A stretch of 64,000 nt of DNA from Olleya sp. Bg11-27 (GCF_002831645.1 NZ_CP025117.1:434001-498000), one strand, 5' to 3'; shown: positions 26,393 to 34,059, counted from the stretch's first letter. Notes: generated by a model from the sequence alone, not told the origin. Numbers and translations are program-made.

Positions 26393-26757
26393 AATAAAAG
26401 CAAATATTTATAAATAAACGTTCTTGCAACAACATATAACTTGTAGTAACAGTCATTAAACCACCTAACCAAGTGGTTTTTTTATACTTTTTTTACCGTT
26501 TTACGGAAACCCGTAAAAATTAATCATTACATCGTTGTAACTTAGGCGTAACAAATAAAATCACGTAGTTATACCTGTTTTAAACACGTCATAATAATTG
26601 TAAGTTTGTGGACGAGCACTTAAGTAAATCAAGAATAAAAATGCCACATATTCCGCAATTCTTATGGGATATGTGCTACTTTAGTTCTTGTATAAGTAGT
26701 TTTAGGTAATTAGTAGCAAGAACTTATGAAATAAATACTAGAGCCTTTTTATATAAA
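26393..26757. other. Gene-free leader region with hairpins; possible left edge of the cassette array
   Basis: Contains the terminator at 26458, a hairpin TTTTACGG/CCGTAAAA (26499-26518), a possible cassette junction CG/TTGTAA at 26533-26540, and two further inverted repeats in the leader of the next gene: CACATATTCC/GGGATATGTG (26644-26675) and AGTTCTTG/CAAGAACT (26683-26724). A -7-like TAAGTTTG lies at 26601-26608. No coding frame was seen. Confidence 0.45.
26458..26483 (+). terminator. Intrinsic terminator after the small gene
   Basis: AAACCAC (26458-26464) and GTGGTTT (26473-26479) form a stem followed by a T run. Confidence 0.8.
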
Positions 26758-27741
26758 ATGGAAAAAAAAATCATTGTAGTCCCAAGTCATCTCATATTTG
26801 ACCAAACACTAAATTTCATAAATACTTTCAAGAATTTAAGAGAAGAAAGAGAATACGTCTTTGATTTTAAAAACCTAAATAGAATTGACCCTTTTTCTCT
26901 TCTTTGCCTAAGTAGTGAGATGGCAATTTTTAAAAAGAATAATACTAATTCTAAGTTTTCTGCAAAAAATTTTGAACATAGAACTTACGAAGCTCATATG
27001 GGCTTTTTTAAATCTTTTGGTTTAAATTTTGGAAAAACACCTGGTGAAGCGAATAACAATGATAATTACATACCAATAACGCTATATTCAGTACAAGAAA
27101 TTCTAGAAGAATCTCGAGAATTAATGATTCCACCTGGTGAATTTTTAACTAATAAAGCAGAAGAAATAAGTAAAGTACTAACAAGAAACTCTAATAATGA
27201 ACTAAAGGAAGTATTGACCTATTCAATACGTGAAATTTTCAGAAATATTGTTGAGCATAGCCATACAGATACATTTGGATTTTGCGCACAATATTTACCA
27301 AGTAAAAACAAAGTTGTTTTTGCTGTATTAGATCGTGGAATTGGAATAAAAAAATCTTTAACTGATAATCCAAAACTAAATCTAAACTCTGACAAGGAAG
27401 CAATTTCAAAAAGCTTGGAACCAGGGGTTTCTGGTAAAATTTATGCAGGTCAAAAACGCAAACCAAAAGGTGAATGGGCTAATTCAGGTTATGGATTATA
27501 TATGACCAGCAACATATGTAAGAAAGGAGGATTATTCTTTATAGCAAGTAATACAAGCGGACTTCTTTTAGGAAAGGATAGTTCAAAGGAATTTGAATTT
27601 AATCTAACAGGAACTGGACTCTCATTAACTATTAACACAAATTCAATTGACAAATTAAATGATATGCTAAAAGAATTAAGAGATATAGTACCTAGAAAAG
27701 TTAAAATTAAAGCGTCTAAATCAAGTATGAATAAAAGTTAA
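26758..27741 (+). CDS. STAS-like plus GHKL-type ATPase protein (cassette A)
   Basis: In this 327-residue protein, residues 1-95 look like a STAS fold (YVFDFKNLNRIDPFSLLCLSSE). A HATPase_c domain occupies about 140-290, with N-box EIFRNIVEHSHTD, G1 box VLDRGIGIK and G2-like WANSGYGLYMTSNICKKGG. No histidine-kinase dimerisation helix is present, so it is closer to anti-sigma/SpoIIAB-like ATPases than to sensor kinases. Its usual partners (for example a separate STAS-like small protein) are absent. It is the first gene of the cassette-like region; its 3' end carries CTACAAC (27747-27753), which may pair with a start-side GTTGTAA at 26534-26540. Role unknown; regulatory or defence-linked signalling is plausible. 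Confidence 0.75.
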   Translation: MEKKIIVVPSHLIFDQTLNFINTFKNLREEREYVFDFKNLNRIDPFSLLCLSSEMAIFKKNNTNSKFSAKNFEHRTYEAHMGFFKSFGLNFGKTPGEANNNDNYIPITLYSVQEILEESRELMIPPGEFLTNKAEEISKVLTRNSNNELKEVLTYSIREIFRNIVEHSHTDTFGFCAQYLPSKNKVVFAVLDRGIGIKKSLTDNPKLNLNSDKEAISKSLEPGVSGKIYAGQKRKPKGEWANSGYGLYMTSNICKKGGLFFIASNTSGLLLGKDSSKEFEFNLTGTGLSLTINTNSIDKLNDMLKELRDIVPRKVKIKASKSSMNKS

Positions 27742-27746
27742 ACCAC

Positions 27747-27935
27747 CTACAACAACGTTTATAACTAATGGCTATTACAGGCTTTTTGAGCGGTTTTTGC
27801 TTATTTACAAAGTAGTCATTTTTTTATTTGATTATATTTATAAACGAAAATAAAACATGAAAACGAAAAATTCGGCTCGTGCTAAATCCGAAAAGTTAGT
27901 GTCTTTTTACACGCTACGTTTCATACACAAGATCG
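27747..27935 (+). repeat. attC-like recombination site after cassette A
   Basis: The left side CTACAACAACGTTTATAACT continues to AATGGC. The right arm GCTACGTTTCATACACAAGATCG ends in the CG/TT junction at 27934-27937. The reverse complement of the left arm aligns with the right arm with mismatches, the weakest pairing of the array. The right half shares TTCGGCTCGTGCTAAA and CTACGTTTCATACAC with the sites after cassettes B, C and D. Confidence 0.6.
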
Positions 27936-27955
27936 TTAGCTGTTATTAAAAAAAT

Positions 27956-28639
27956 ATGAACTTATTAAAAATCTCAATCATTTTACTGTTATTTATAAGT
28001 TGTTCTTCTAAGAAAAAAGAAAATGAAGCACAATCTGAAAAATTGAAAAATGAACAATTATCTATTAAGAATACGACCATTACTAAAAAAGATAGTATTG
28101 TCATACAGAACCTTATAAGAAAAGTTTATAAATGGAATAAAAGTAATAATCGTAATTATTTTAACATTGGAATTGAAGACAATGATTATTCAGTTGTTAG
28201 CTGGAGCCCTGAAGGAGAAAAAGCAATTAAGTATATAGGAATTGACTGGAATGAATTTGATTCTATTAAAAATGATTTAGAGAAAACCGATTACTTCTCA
28301 AAGGGCTTCATTGATAATTACAGAGAAATTTTAAAGAACATAGATAATAAGGTTAAGAATGGAAAGTATGAATGGTACAAAGGTTATCTTCCTCCATTTG
28401 GAACGGGGGCTAATGAATGGTGTCATTGCCAAGACTATCCTGATGAATATTGGAATACTATGATAATTAACACTATTGAATTAAAAAATGATTCTGTTAA
28501 TTTAACTTGGGATTTTGGGAAAGACATTAAATGGAATTGGATAAATGATTATAAAACAGGTTATCCTTTAACTGTGATTAAGGAATCTGAAAATTGGAAA
28601 ATATCATATATGGATGGATTTGACAAAAAACATTATTAA
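27956..28639 (+). CDS. Putative lipoprotein (cassette B)
   Basis: This 227-residue protein has a lipoprotein leader, LLLFISCSS, placing a lipidated Cys at about residue 17, followed by a charged linker (KKKENEAQSEKLKNEQ). The mature part is aromatic- and Asn-rich (GYLPPFGTGANEWCHCQDYP, LTWDFGKDIKWNWINDY) with no known family. The gene is enclosed by the complementary cassette ends TTAGCTGTT (27936-27944) and AACAGCTAA (28650-28658). There is only ~12 nt between the cassette start and the ATG, so expression probably depends on an upstream promoter or one within the preceding site. Confidence 0.7.
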   Translation: MNLLKISIILLLFISCSSKKKENEAQSEKLKNEQLSIKNTTITKKDSIVIQNLIRKVYKWNKSNNRNYFNIGIEDNDYSVVSWSPEGEKAIKYIGIDWNEFDSIKNDLEKTDYFSKGFIDNYREILKNIDNKVKNGKYEWYKGYLPPFGTGANEWCHCQDYPDEYWNTMIINTIELKNDSVNLTWDFGKDIKWNWINDYKTGYPLTVIKESENWKISYMDGFDKKHY

Positions 28640-28649
28640 AATCAAAAAC

Positions 28650-28843
28650 AACAGCTAATAAGGTATAAAAAACATAGGGCGTTTGTGCTAAACCGAAAGT
28701 TCTGTATTTATTTACAAAGTCCGCTAAATATAAAAATTGGCATTTATAGTAGAAAAAGATAAAAGCAAAATATTTATATTTAGCTAAGTAATAAACCAAA
28801 ACGAAAGTGCTTATCAACTGCCCTACGTTTCTTATACTTAACG
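28650..28843 (+). repeat. attC-like recombination site after cassette B
   Basis: Left arm GGTATAAAAAACATAGGGC (28662-28680); right arm GCCCTACGTTTCTTATACTT (28820-28839), then AACG/TTGTGC. The reverse complement of the left arm matches the right arm at 16 of 19 positions. The outer AACAGCTAA pairs with the cassette's own start TTAGCTGTT once circularised. This is the R''-L''...L'-R' layout of integron attC sites, ~194 nt long. Confidence 0.8.
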
Positions 28844-28874
28844 TTGTGCCTTATTTGAGAAAAATCCAGAATAA

Positions 28875-31118
28875 ATGATAAAAAGAGTTAATAAAATTGA
28901 AAAATTTGGTGTTTTTAAAGACTACAAAAGAACTGGAAACATAGAAGACTTTAAGAAGTTAAATATCATATATGGATGGAATTATTCAGGAAAAACTACC
29001 TTATCAAGAATAATTGGTTGTTTTAATGAAAACCAAATCTCTACGGATTATAATCAAGCAAATTTTGAGATTTTAGATAACAACTCTAAATCATTTAATA
29101 AAGACAATTTAGCTGATTATACAAACCCAGTAAGAGTTTTCAATTCTGATTTTCTTAAAAATAATCTAAAATGGGATGGAGAAACCTTTAACCCTGTTTT
29201 ACTTCTTGGAGAAGAATCAATTGAAAAAGAAAAGGAAATTGAAGAACTATCAAAAAAAGTTGACCGTTTAATAAGTATAAATGGAAAACTTAAAAACATT
29301 TCAAGTTCTTTAAAAAGCAGTATTGAAAATGGTTTAACTACAAAAGCTTCGTTTATAACAGCAAAATTAGGTATTGTTGAGTCTTTTACAAAAGTACAAT
29401 TAAGACCTATTTTTAATCAAATTAAAGATAGTTACGCTACCTACAAATTAAGTTCTAGTCAAATAGCTGAGTACATAATTAGTGCTAAAATGTCTGAAAG
29501 TGATAAGAAAAATGATATACAACTAGTAAACGTTAACTTAAATTTTTCAGATATATATAGTAAAACTACTAAATTACTTTCTGAGACACCAGCCTTTTCT
29601 AAAACTATTGATTTTTTATTAGAGAATCCAAATATTTCAGAATGGGTAGAAAAAGGAGTTGATTTACATAGCGAAAAACAAAATTGCTTATACTGTCATA
29701 ATGAAATTTCAGAGACAAGAAAAAATGACCTTTTAGCACATTTTTCAGAAGACTTAAAGAAACACAAAGGTGATTTAAATAAATTACTTGAGATATTGGA
29801 AGAATCTAAAATTAGTATTAAAAAACTTGACTCAAGGGATTTTTATTCTTCATTAAATATAGAACCTAAATCTATAAATTTACAGATTACGGAGAAAGTA
29901 AATAATTATAATAACCAAATTGAGTTGTTAAAAGATAAAGTCAATTCAAAACTGACTAACACTTTTACACCCATAATTGATTTTTCAGAAATTACAAATT
30001 TGTCTGATTCAATCTCTACACTTGTAATCGAAATCAATGAAAAATATAATTTAAACAACCAATACACATTAGAGTTTAATAAAAAGAAGTCTGATGCATT
30101 AAAAAAACTAAAACAACATTATGCATCAGAATTAATTAAAAGTTTAAACCTTAAATATAAAGAGTCTAAAATCACAACTTATAACAATAGGTTTTCATCT
30201 TTTGAATTAAAAATAAATGAATTCAATACTAATATTAAACTAATAGAAGCCGAAATAAGTAATGCTCAAAAAGGTCGAGAAAAAATAAATGAATTCATTC
30301 ATTCCTTTTTAGGTCGTGAAGAAATAAATATCGAAGTTATTAATGAAAATGGCAATGAATTTTTTACACTAAAACGTAATGATGACATTGCTAAAAACTT
30401 AAGTGAAGGAGAGAAAACTGCAATCGCTTTTTCTTTTTTTTTAACTAAATTATTAGAAGTTCCTAATTTTGAAACTTCTATTATTTATATAGATGACCCC
30501 ATTTCAAGCTTAGATAGCAACCATATTTTTCAGGTAAATGCTTTAATTAAAGACTTTTTCTTTAAGGATGAGGAAAATGGACCAAATAGTTTAAAATGTT
30601 TACAGTTATTCCTCTCAACTCATAATTTTGAATTTTTTAATCTACTAAGAGAACTACCATTAGGTAAAAGAGATACTGAATATTATTTTATAAGAAGGAT
30701 TGCAGAAAGTGAATCAGGTCTTTACAGGTTACCAAAAGCAATAAGAGATTATAAGTCCGAATATCATTATTTATTTAACGAATTATACAAGTTTCATAAT
30801 TCTGCTAATAAAGAAGATTATGAGGCTTTAATGAATATACCAAACTCTATGAGACGTTTTGTAGAATTATATTCATATTCTAAGATTCCAGGAAATTATA
30901 ACTCTAAAGTTGATGAAAGAACAGACAAAATATTTGGAATCGAAAAATCAAAAAGGATAATGAAAGTTTTACATTATTTCAGTCATTCAAACAGTATAAA
31001 TAGAATGATGGTAAATAGTGATTTATTATGTGACATTGAGTTTGCTGTTTCTGATTTAATTACAGAACTTGAAAAGGATACTTTGCATTACGAAGAACTA
31101 TGTAAGTCTATAGAATAA
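28875..31118 (+). CDS. RloC/PrrC-like AAA ATPase, probable anticodon nuclease (cassette C)
   Basis: This 747-residue protein has Walker A GWNYSGKT (34-41), long coiled coils interrupted by a zinc-hook CLYC (271-274), ABC signature LSEGEKTA (about 509-516), Walker B IIYIDDPISSLDS (about 535-547) and H-loop LFLSTHNF. The C-terminal ~110 residues hold R660-x3-E664 and H700/H704, spaced like the Arg-Glu-His nuclease triad of PrrC (R320, E324, H356). The RloC group combines a Rad50-like hook with an anticodon nuclease that cuts host tRNA during phage infection or DNA damage. PrrC's restriction partner genes are absent, as expected for RloC. It is bounded by cassette ends TTGTGCCTT (28844) and AAGGCACAA (31123). 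Nuclease activity is inferred. Confidence 0.82.
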   Translation: MIKRVNKIEKFGVFKDYKRTGNIEDFKKLNIIYGWNYSGKTTLSRIIGCFNENQISTDYNQANFEILDNNSKSFNKDNLADYTNPVRVFNSDFLKNNLKWDGETFNPVLLLGEESIEKEKEIEELSKKVDRLISINGKLKNISSSLKSSIENGLTTKASFITAKLGIVESFTKVQLRPIFNQIKDSYATYKLSSSQIAEYIISAKMSESDKKNDIQLVNVNLNFSDIYSKTTKLLSETPAFSKTIDFLLENPNISEWVEKGVDLHSEKQNCLYCHNEISETRKNDLLAHFSEDLKKHKGDLNKLLEILEESKISIKKLDSRDFYSSLNIEPKSINLQITEKVNNYNNQIELLKDKVNSKLTNTFTPIIDFSEITNLSDSISTLVIEINEKYNLNNQYTLEFNKKKSDALKKLKQHYASELIKSLNLKYKESKITTYNNRFSSFELKINEFNTNIKLIEAEISNAQKGREKINEFIHSFLGREEINIEVINENGNEFFTLKRNDDIAKNLSEGEKTAIAFSFFLTKLLEVPNFETSIIYIDDPISSLDSNHIFQVNALIKDFFFKDEENGPNSLKCLQLFLSTHNFEFFNLLRELPLGKRDTEYYFIRRIAESESGLYRLPKAIRDYKSEYHYLFNELYKFHNSANKEDYEALMNIPNSMRRFVELYSYSKIPGNYNSKVDERTDKIFGIEKSKRIMKVLHYFSHSNSINRMMVNSDLLCDIEFAVSDLITELEKDTLHYEELCKSIE

Positions 31119-31122
31119 AAAC

Positions 31123-32030
31123 AAGGCACAATCGAGTAGACGGCTCCGACTAAAATAGCCGGAGTGCGCCTCTCACACCACCGTACATACGCAACTACGT
31201 TAGTCCTTTCGCCTCTATTGCTACCCGCAACAGCACTCAGGAACGTATACGGCGGTTCGTAAATCATCACGCCAAAGGGCTTTTCACCCTTGACACTATC
31301 TTCTAATTTAGGCATAGGCTACCACTAGTGCTCCTATGCGAATTTTGAAGAGAATTACGCTCCCTCCTTCCTTACTTGTGAGACCTTCTGAGGTATTGCC
31401 TCAACTCGTGTCCTGTAAGTACTATGACCTCTGCTGACTTCTCCAAATAGTCAACTCGTAACTTTGGACACCTCCCCAGGTAATGGCATCTGCTTTCACT
31501 CAATCACTGCCGTATCTACATAATTACCCTTTTGGTAATCGTTGGGCGTTACAATGCTATGCTTGCTTACCCGAATAACTATGCCTCTGTATACGATTTC
31601 TGTTTAGTTTATGCTGAGCGCAGCCGAAGTATCAGTACCGAGTTTTGTAGTGGTATTTGCTCATTAATCAATCACAAATAGCCTTCAGATGTAACCTCGC
31701 GATTACCAACCTTGCGACTTACTAATGCTTCAATAAGCCTGTCCTGAGCGTAGCCGAAGGGTTACTCCTGCGCATAAGGGACTTGCACCCTCTAGATTAA
31801 TTATTTACCTTTAGGTAAATTAAAAGAGGCCCATGCTGGGCACACACAATGTGTATAATTAATGCGGGTTTTATTTTTAATCCAAAGTTTTGTGTGTTTT
31901 TACCAAGTACGTCAAATCATTTTGATTTGACTTTAGACAAAAACAAGATAAAGCCAAACAAAATGCTTTGCCTCGTGCTAAACTGAAAGTCTTCTGACTT
32001 TCAATTCCCGCACTAACCATACACGCAACG
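31123..32030 (+). repeat. attC-like site after cassette C, split by a group II intron
   Basis: With the intron (31131-31845) removed, GGCACA joins ACAATGTGTATAATTAATG. The reverse complement of GTGTATAATTAATGCGGG (31851-31868) matches the right arm CCCGCACTAACCATACAC (32007-32024) at 15 of 18 positions, followed by GCAACG/TTGTGC. The inner part contains hairpins GTCAAATCA/TGATTTGAC and GAAAGTC/GACTTTC. Confidence 0.8.
31131..31845 (-). mobile_element. Group II intron, ORF-less, 715 nt, copy 1
   Basis: Minus strand, 5' end GTGTGCCCAGCATGGGC (the GUGYG start and Domain I opening). GAGGGTGCAAGTCCC and GGTAATCGCGAGGTTACATC follow. A Domain V-like hairpin has lower helix ACCGCCGTA/TACGGTGGT, a TG bulge and upper TACG/CGTA helix, then a Domain VI-like stem CTCCGGCTA/TAGTCGGAG and 3' end CTACTCGAT. 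No reverse transcriptase frame is present, so mobility would need help in trans. The exact 3' boundary may shift by one base. It is inserted antisense to the cassette genes in the R'' side of an attC-like site. Confidence 0.85.
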
Positions 32031-32055
32031 TTGTGCAACATATGACAAGAAACTT

Positions 32056-32541
32056 ATGAAAGAATGGTTTAAATATGAATTTGGATATGTAAATATAGAT
32101 TCTGAATATCTTTATTTAACAAATACTGGGAATTGGAGTGAAATTTCAAGTTTGAATGAAAAAGCAAAAAGAATCGCAAATAAAAATGACAATAAAAGTT
32201 CTCGAATTCTCTTCTTTTTAATTGTTATAGCTTGCTTTTTTGGATTTTTACTTTATAAAAATATTTTGAGTGGAAAAGTTAGCTTGACTTTGATTTTCTT
32301 GACTGTTTTTGGGGGTTACAAATTATATGAATATATGAAAACCGAAATTGGTTGGAAATTTAAAATTCCGATAAAAAAAATAACAGAAATAAAAACTAAT
32401 GATAGAAATATAGAACTCGTTTTTTTGAATGGTGAAAACATATCTGATTTTCATAAATTAAATCGAATAGATGAAAAAGGAATAGATATTATTAATAAAC
32501 TAAAAAATACGTTGCACAATCGAGTAGACGGCTCCGACTAA
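32056..32541 (+). CDS. Small membrane protein with intron-altered C terminus (cassette D)
   Basis: This 161-residue protein has a soluble N-terminal part, two adjacent hydrophobic helices (ILFFLIVIACFFGFLLY and VSLTLIFLTVFGGYKLY) and a C-terminal beta-rich half. The two helices followed by a PH-like C-terminal domain recall small bacterial YcxB-like proteins, only tentatively. The frame runs through the cassette end GTTGCACA into the antisense intron, which supplies the last residues (NRVDGSD) and stop. Removing the intron gives NNVYKK and a TAG at 33249, the likely ancestral end. It is bounded by cassette ends TTGTGCAAC (32031-32039) and GTTGCACAA (32511-32519). Confidence 0.7.
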   Translation: MKEWFKYEFGYVNIDSEYLYLTNTGNWSEISSLNEKAKRIANKNDNKSSRILFFLIVIACFFGFLLYKNILSGKVSLTLIFLTVFGGYKLYEYMKTEIGWKFKIPIKKITEIKTNDRNIELVFLNGENISDFHKLNRIDEKGIDIINKLKNTLHNRVDGSD

Positions 32542-33421
32542 AATAGTCGGAGTGCGCCTCTCACATCACCGTACATATGCAACTACGTTGATCCTTTCGT
32601 CTCTATTGCTACCAGCAATAGCACTCAGGAACGTATACGGCGGTTCGTAAATCATCAAGCCAAAGGGCTTTTCACCCTTGACACTATCTTCTAATTTAGG
32701 CATAGGCTACCACTAGTGCTCATATGCGAATTTTGAAGAGAATTACGTTCAGTACTTCCTTACTTGTGAGACCTTCTGAGGTATTGCCTCAACTCGCGTC
32801 CTGTAAGTACTATGACCTCTGCTGACTTCTCCATATAGCTAACTCGTAACTTTGGAGACCTCCCCAGGTAATGACATCTTCTTTCTCTCAATCACTGCCG
32901 TATCTACATAATTACCCTTTTGGTAATCGTTGGGCGTTACAATGCTATGCTTGCTTACCCGAATAACTATGCCTCTGTATACGATTTCTGCTTGGCCTGT
33001 CCTGAGCGTAGACGAAGGGTCAGTACCGAGTTTTGTAGTGGTATTTGCTCATTAATCAATCACAAATAGCCTTCAGATGTAACCTTGCGATTACCACCCT
33101 TGCGACTTACTAATGCTTCAATAAGCCTGTCCTGAGCGTAGCCGAAGGGTTACTCCTGCGCATAAGGGACTTGCACCCTCTAGATTAATTATTTACCTTT
33201 AGGTAAATTAAAAGAGGCCCATGCTGGGCACACACAATGTATATAAAAAATAGCGCAAGTCTCTACTAACACTAAGGTTTGGGCATTTTTGGAAAGTCGC
33301 CAAATTTTCAAATTTGACAAATTCCCAAAAATAAAATAATTAATAAAATTTAAAAATTCGGCTTGTGTATTATTCGAAATTTATCGCTTATTTTCAGCGC
33401 TACATTTCATATACGAGACGT
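32511..33421 (+). repeat. attC-like site after cassette D, split by a group II intron
   Basis: With the intron removed the left arm is GTTGCACA joined to ACAATGTATATAAAAAATAG and CGC. Its reverse complement aligns with the right arm GCGCTACATTTCATATAC (33398-33415), followed by GAGACG/TTAGTG. A CAAATTT/AAATTTG hairpin and a TTCGGCTTGTG segment lie inside. Confidence 0.8.
32519..33233 (-). mobile_element. Group II intron, ORF-less, 715 nt, copy 2
   Basis: It has the same length, ends and domains as copy 1, with scattered substitutions and no length change, inserted at the same position of its attC-like site and in the same antisense orientation. The 5' exon reads ACATTGT and the 3' exon TGTGCA. 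It carries two copies of a 24-bp CCTGTCCTGAGCGTAGCCGA-type repeat (32996-33019 and 33126-33149). Confidence 0.85.
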
Positions 33422-33445
33422 TAGTGGCAATTAAAAAAAAGACCT

Positions 33446-33910
33446 GTGAGATATACTTCGATTTACATACTTATTTTGACTATTATGTTTGTTTCATGTG
33501 GACGAACTGATAACAAAAAAATAGATAGTGAAAAGCAAGAGGTTTCCCCTTCATCAGACAGTTTATCGGTTGAACTCAGTTCAGAACATCAAAATATCCT
33601 AGGCATTTGGACCAACTGCGCAACAAATCATAATGGAGTTATAATGACAGCAAACGTTTGTAAAACAATAGAATTTAAAACTGACAATTCAGGTAGTGTA
33701 ATGTATCCTTCGCAAGAAATACGAACATTTAGTTGGGCTTTCACAGACGATATACTTACTGTGAATTTAACAGATGACAAAATGGAAAGTTACAGAACTC
33801 TTTCAGAGAGCCCATTTCAAATCCAATTAACAGAAGACAGTTTGGGTTTCGATTTAGAATTAAAATCTAAGAATGAAAATAAGATCTATTATCTAGGACG
33901 ACAGAAATAG
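33446..33910 (+). CDS. Putative lipocalin-like lipoprotein (cassette E)
   Basis: This 154-residue protein uses a GTG start, with no ATG in frame before the leader. The leader ILILTIMFVSCGR is a lipobox with Cys at about residue 18. A Ser-rich linker precedes a compact beta domain (ILGIWTNCATNHNGV, KTIEFKTDNSGSV, FSWAFTDDILTVN) resembling lipocalin-like proteins of Bacteroidota. Ligand and role are unknown. The gene is bounded by cassette ends TTAGTGGCA (33422-33430) and TGCCACTAA (33930-33938); the latter touches the truncated third intron. Confidence 0.7.
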   Translation: MRYTSIYILILTIMFVSCGRTDNKKIDSEKQEVSPSSDSLSVELSSEHQNILGIWTNCATNHNGVIMTANVCKTIEFKTDNSGSVMYPSQEIRTFSWAFTDDILTVNLTDDKMESYRTLSESPFQIQLTEDSLGFDLELKSKNENKIYYLGRQK

Positions 33911-33937
33911 ATATGATGAAAGAAAAAACTGCCACTA

Positions 33938-34059
33938 ATCGAGTAGACGGCTCCGACTAATATAGCCGGAGTGCGCCTCTCACACCACCGCACGTACGCA
34001 ACTACGTTAGTCCTTTCGTCTCCATTGCTACTAGCAATAGCACTCAGGAACTCATACGG
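33938..34059 (-). mobile_element. Group II intron, truncated copy 3 (3' end only)
   Basis: About 120 nt match the 3' end of copies 1 and 2 (Domain VI, Domain V 3' strand and its apical insert), again directly after a cassette end. Similarity stops at CATACGGT (34052-34059), where a REP-like repeat begins. The 5' ~590 nt are missing. Confidence 0.8.

Noticed and set aside
27861..27953. Short ATG frame within the attC-like site after cassette A
   Set aside because: It runs across the conserved hairpin arm and the CG/TT junction; the sequence conservation is explained by the recombination site, not by coding.
31088..31315. 75-codon minus-strand frame over the RloC-like gene's 3' end and the intron
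   Set aside because: It is the chance translation of intron Domains V and VI; the same frame content recurs wherever the ribozyme does, and it overlaps a stronger plus-strand gene.
27747..33421. CRISPR array
   Set aside because: The repeats are long imperfect hairpins at gene boundaries, not short direct repeats with uniform spacers; no cas genes are present.
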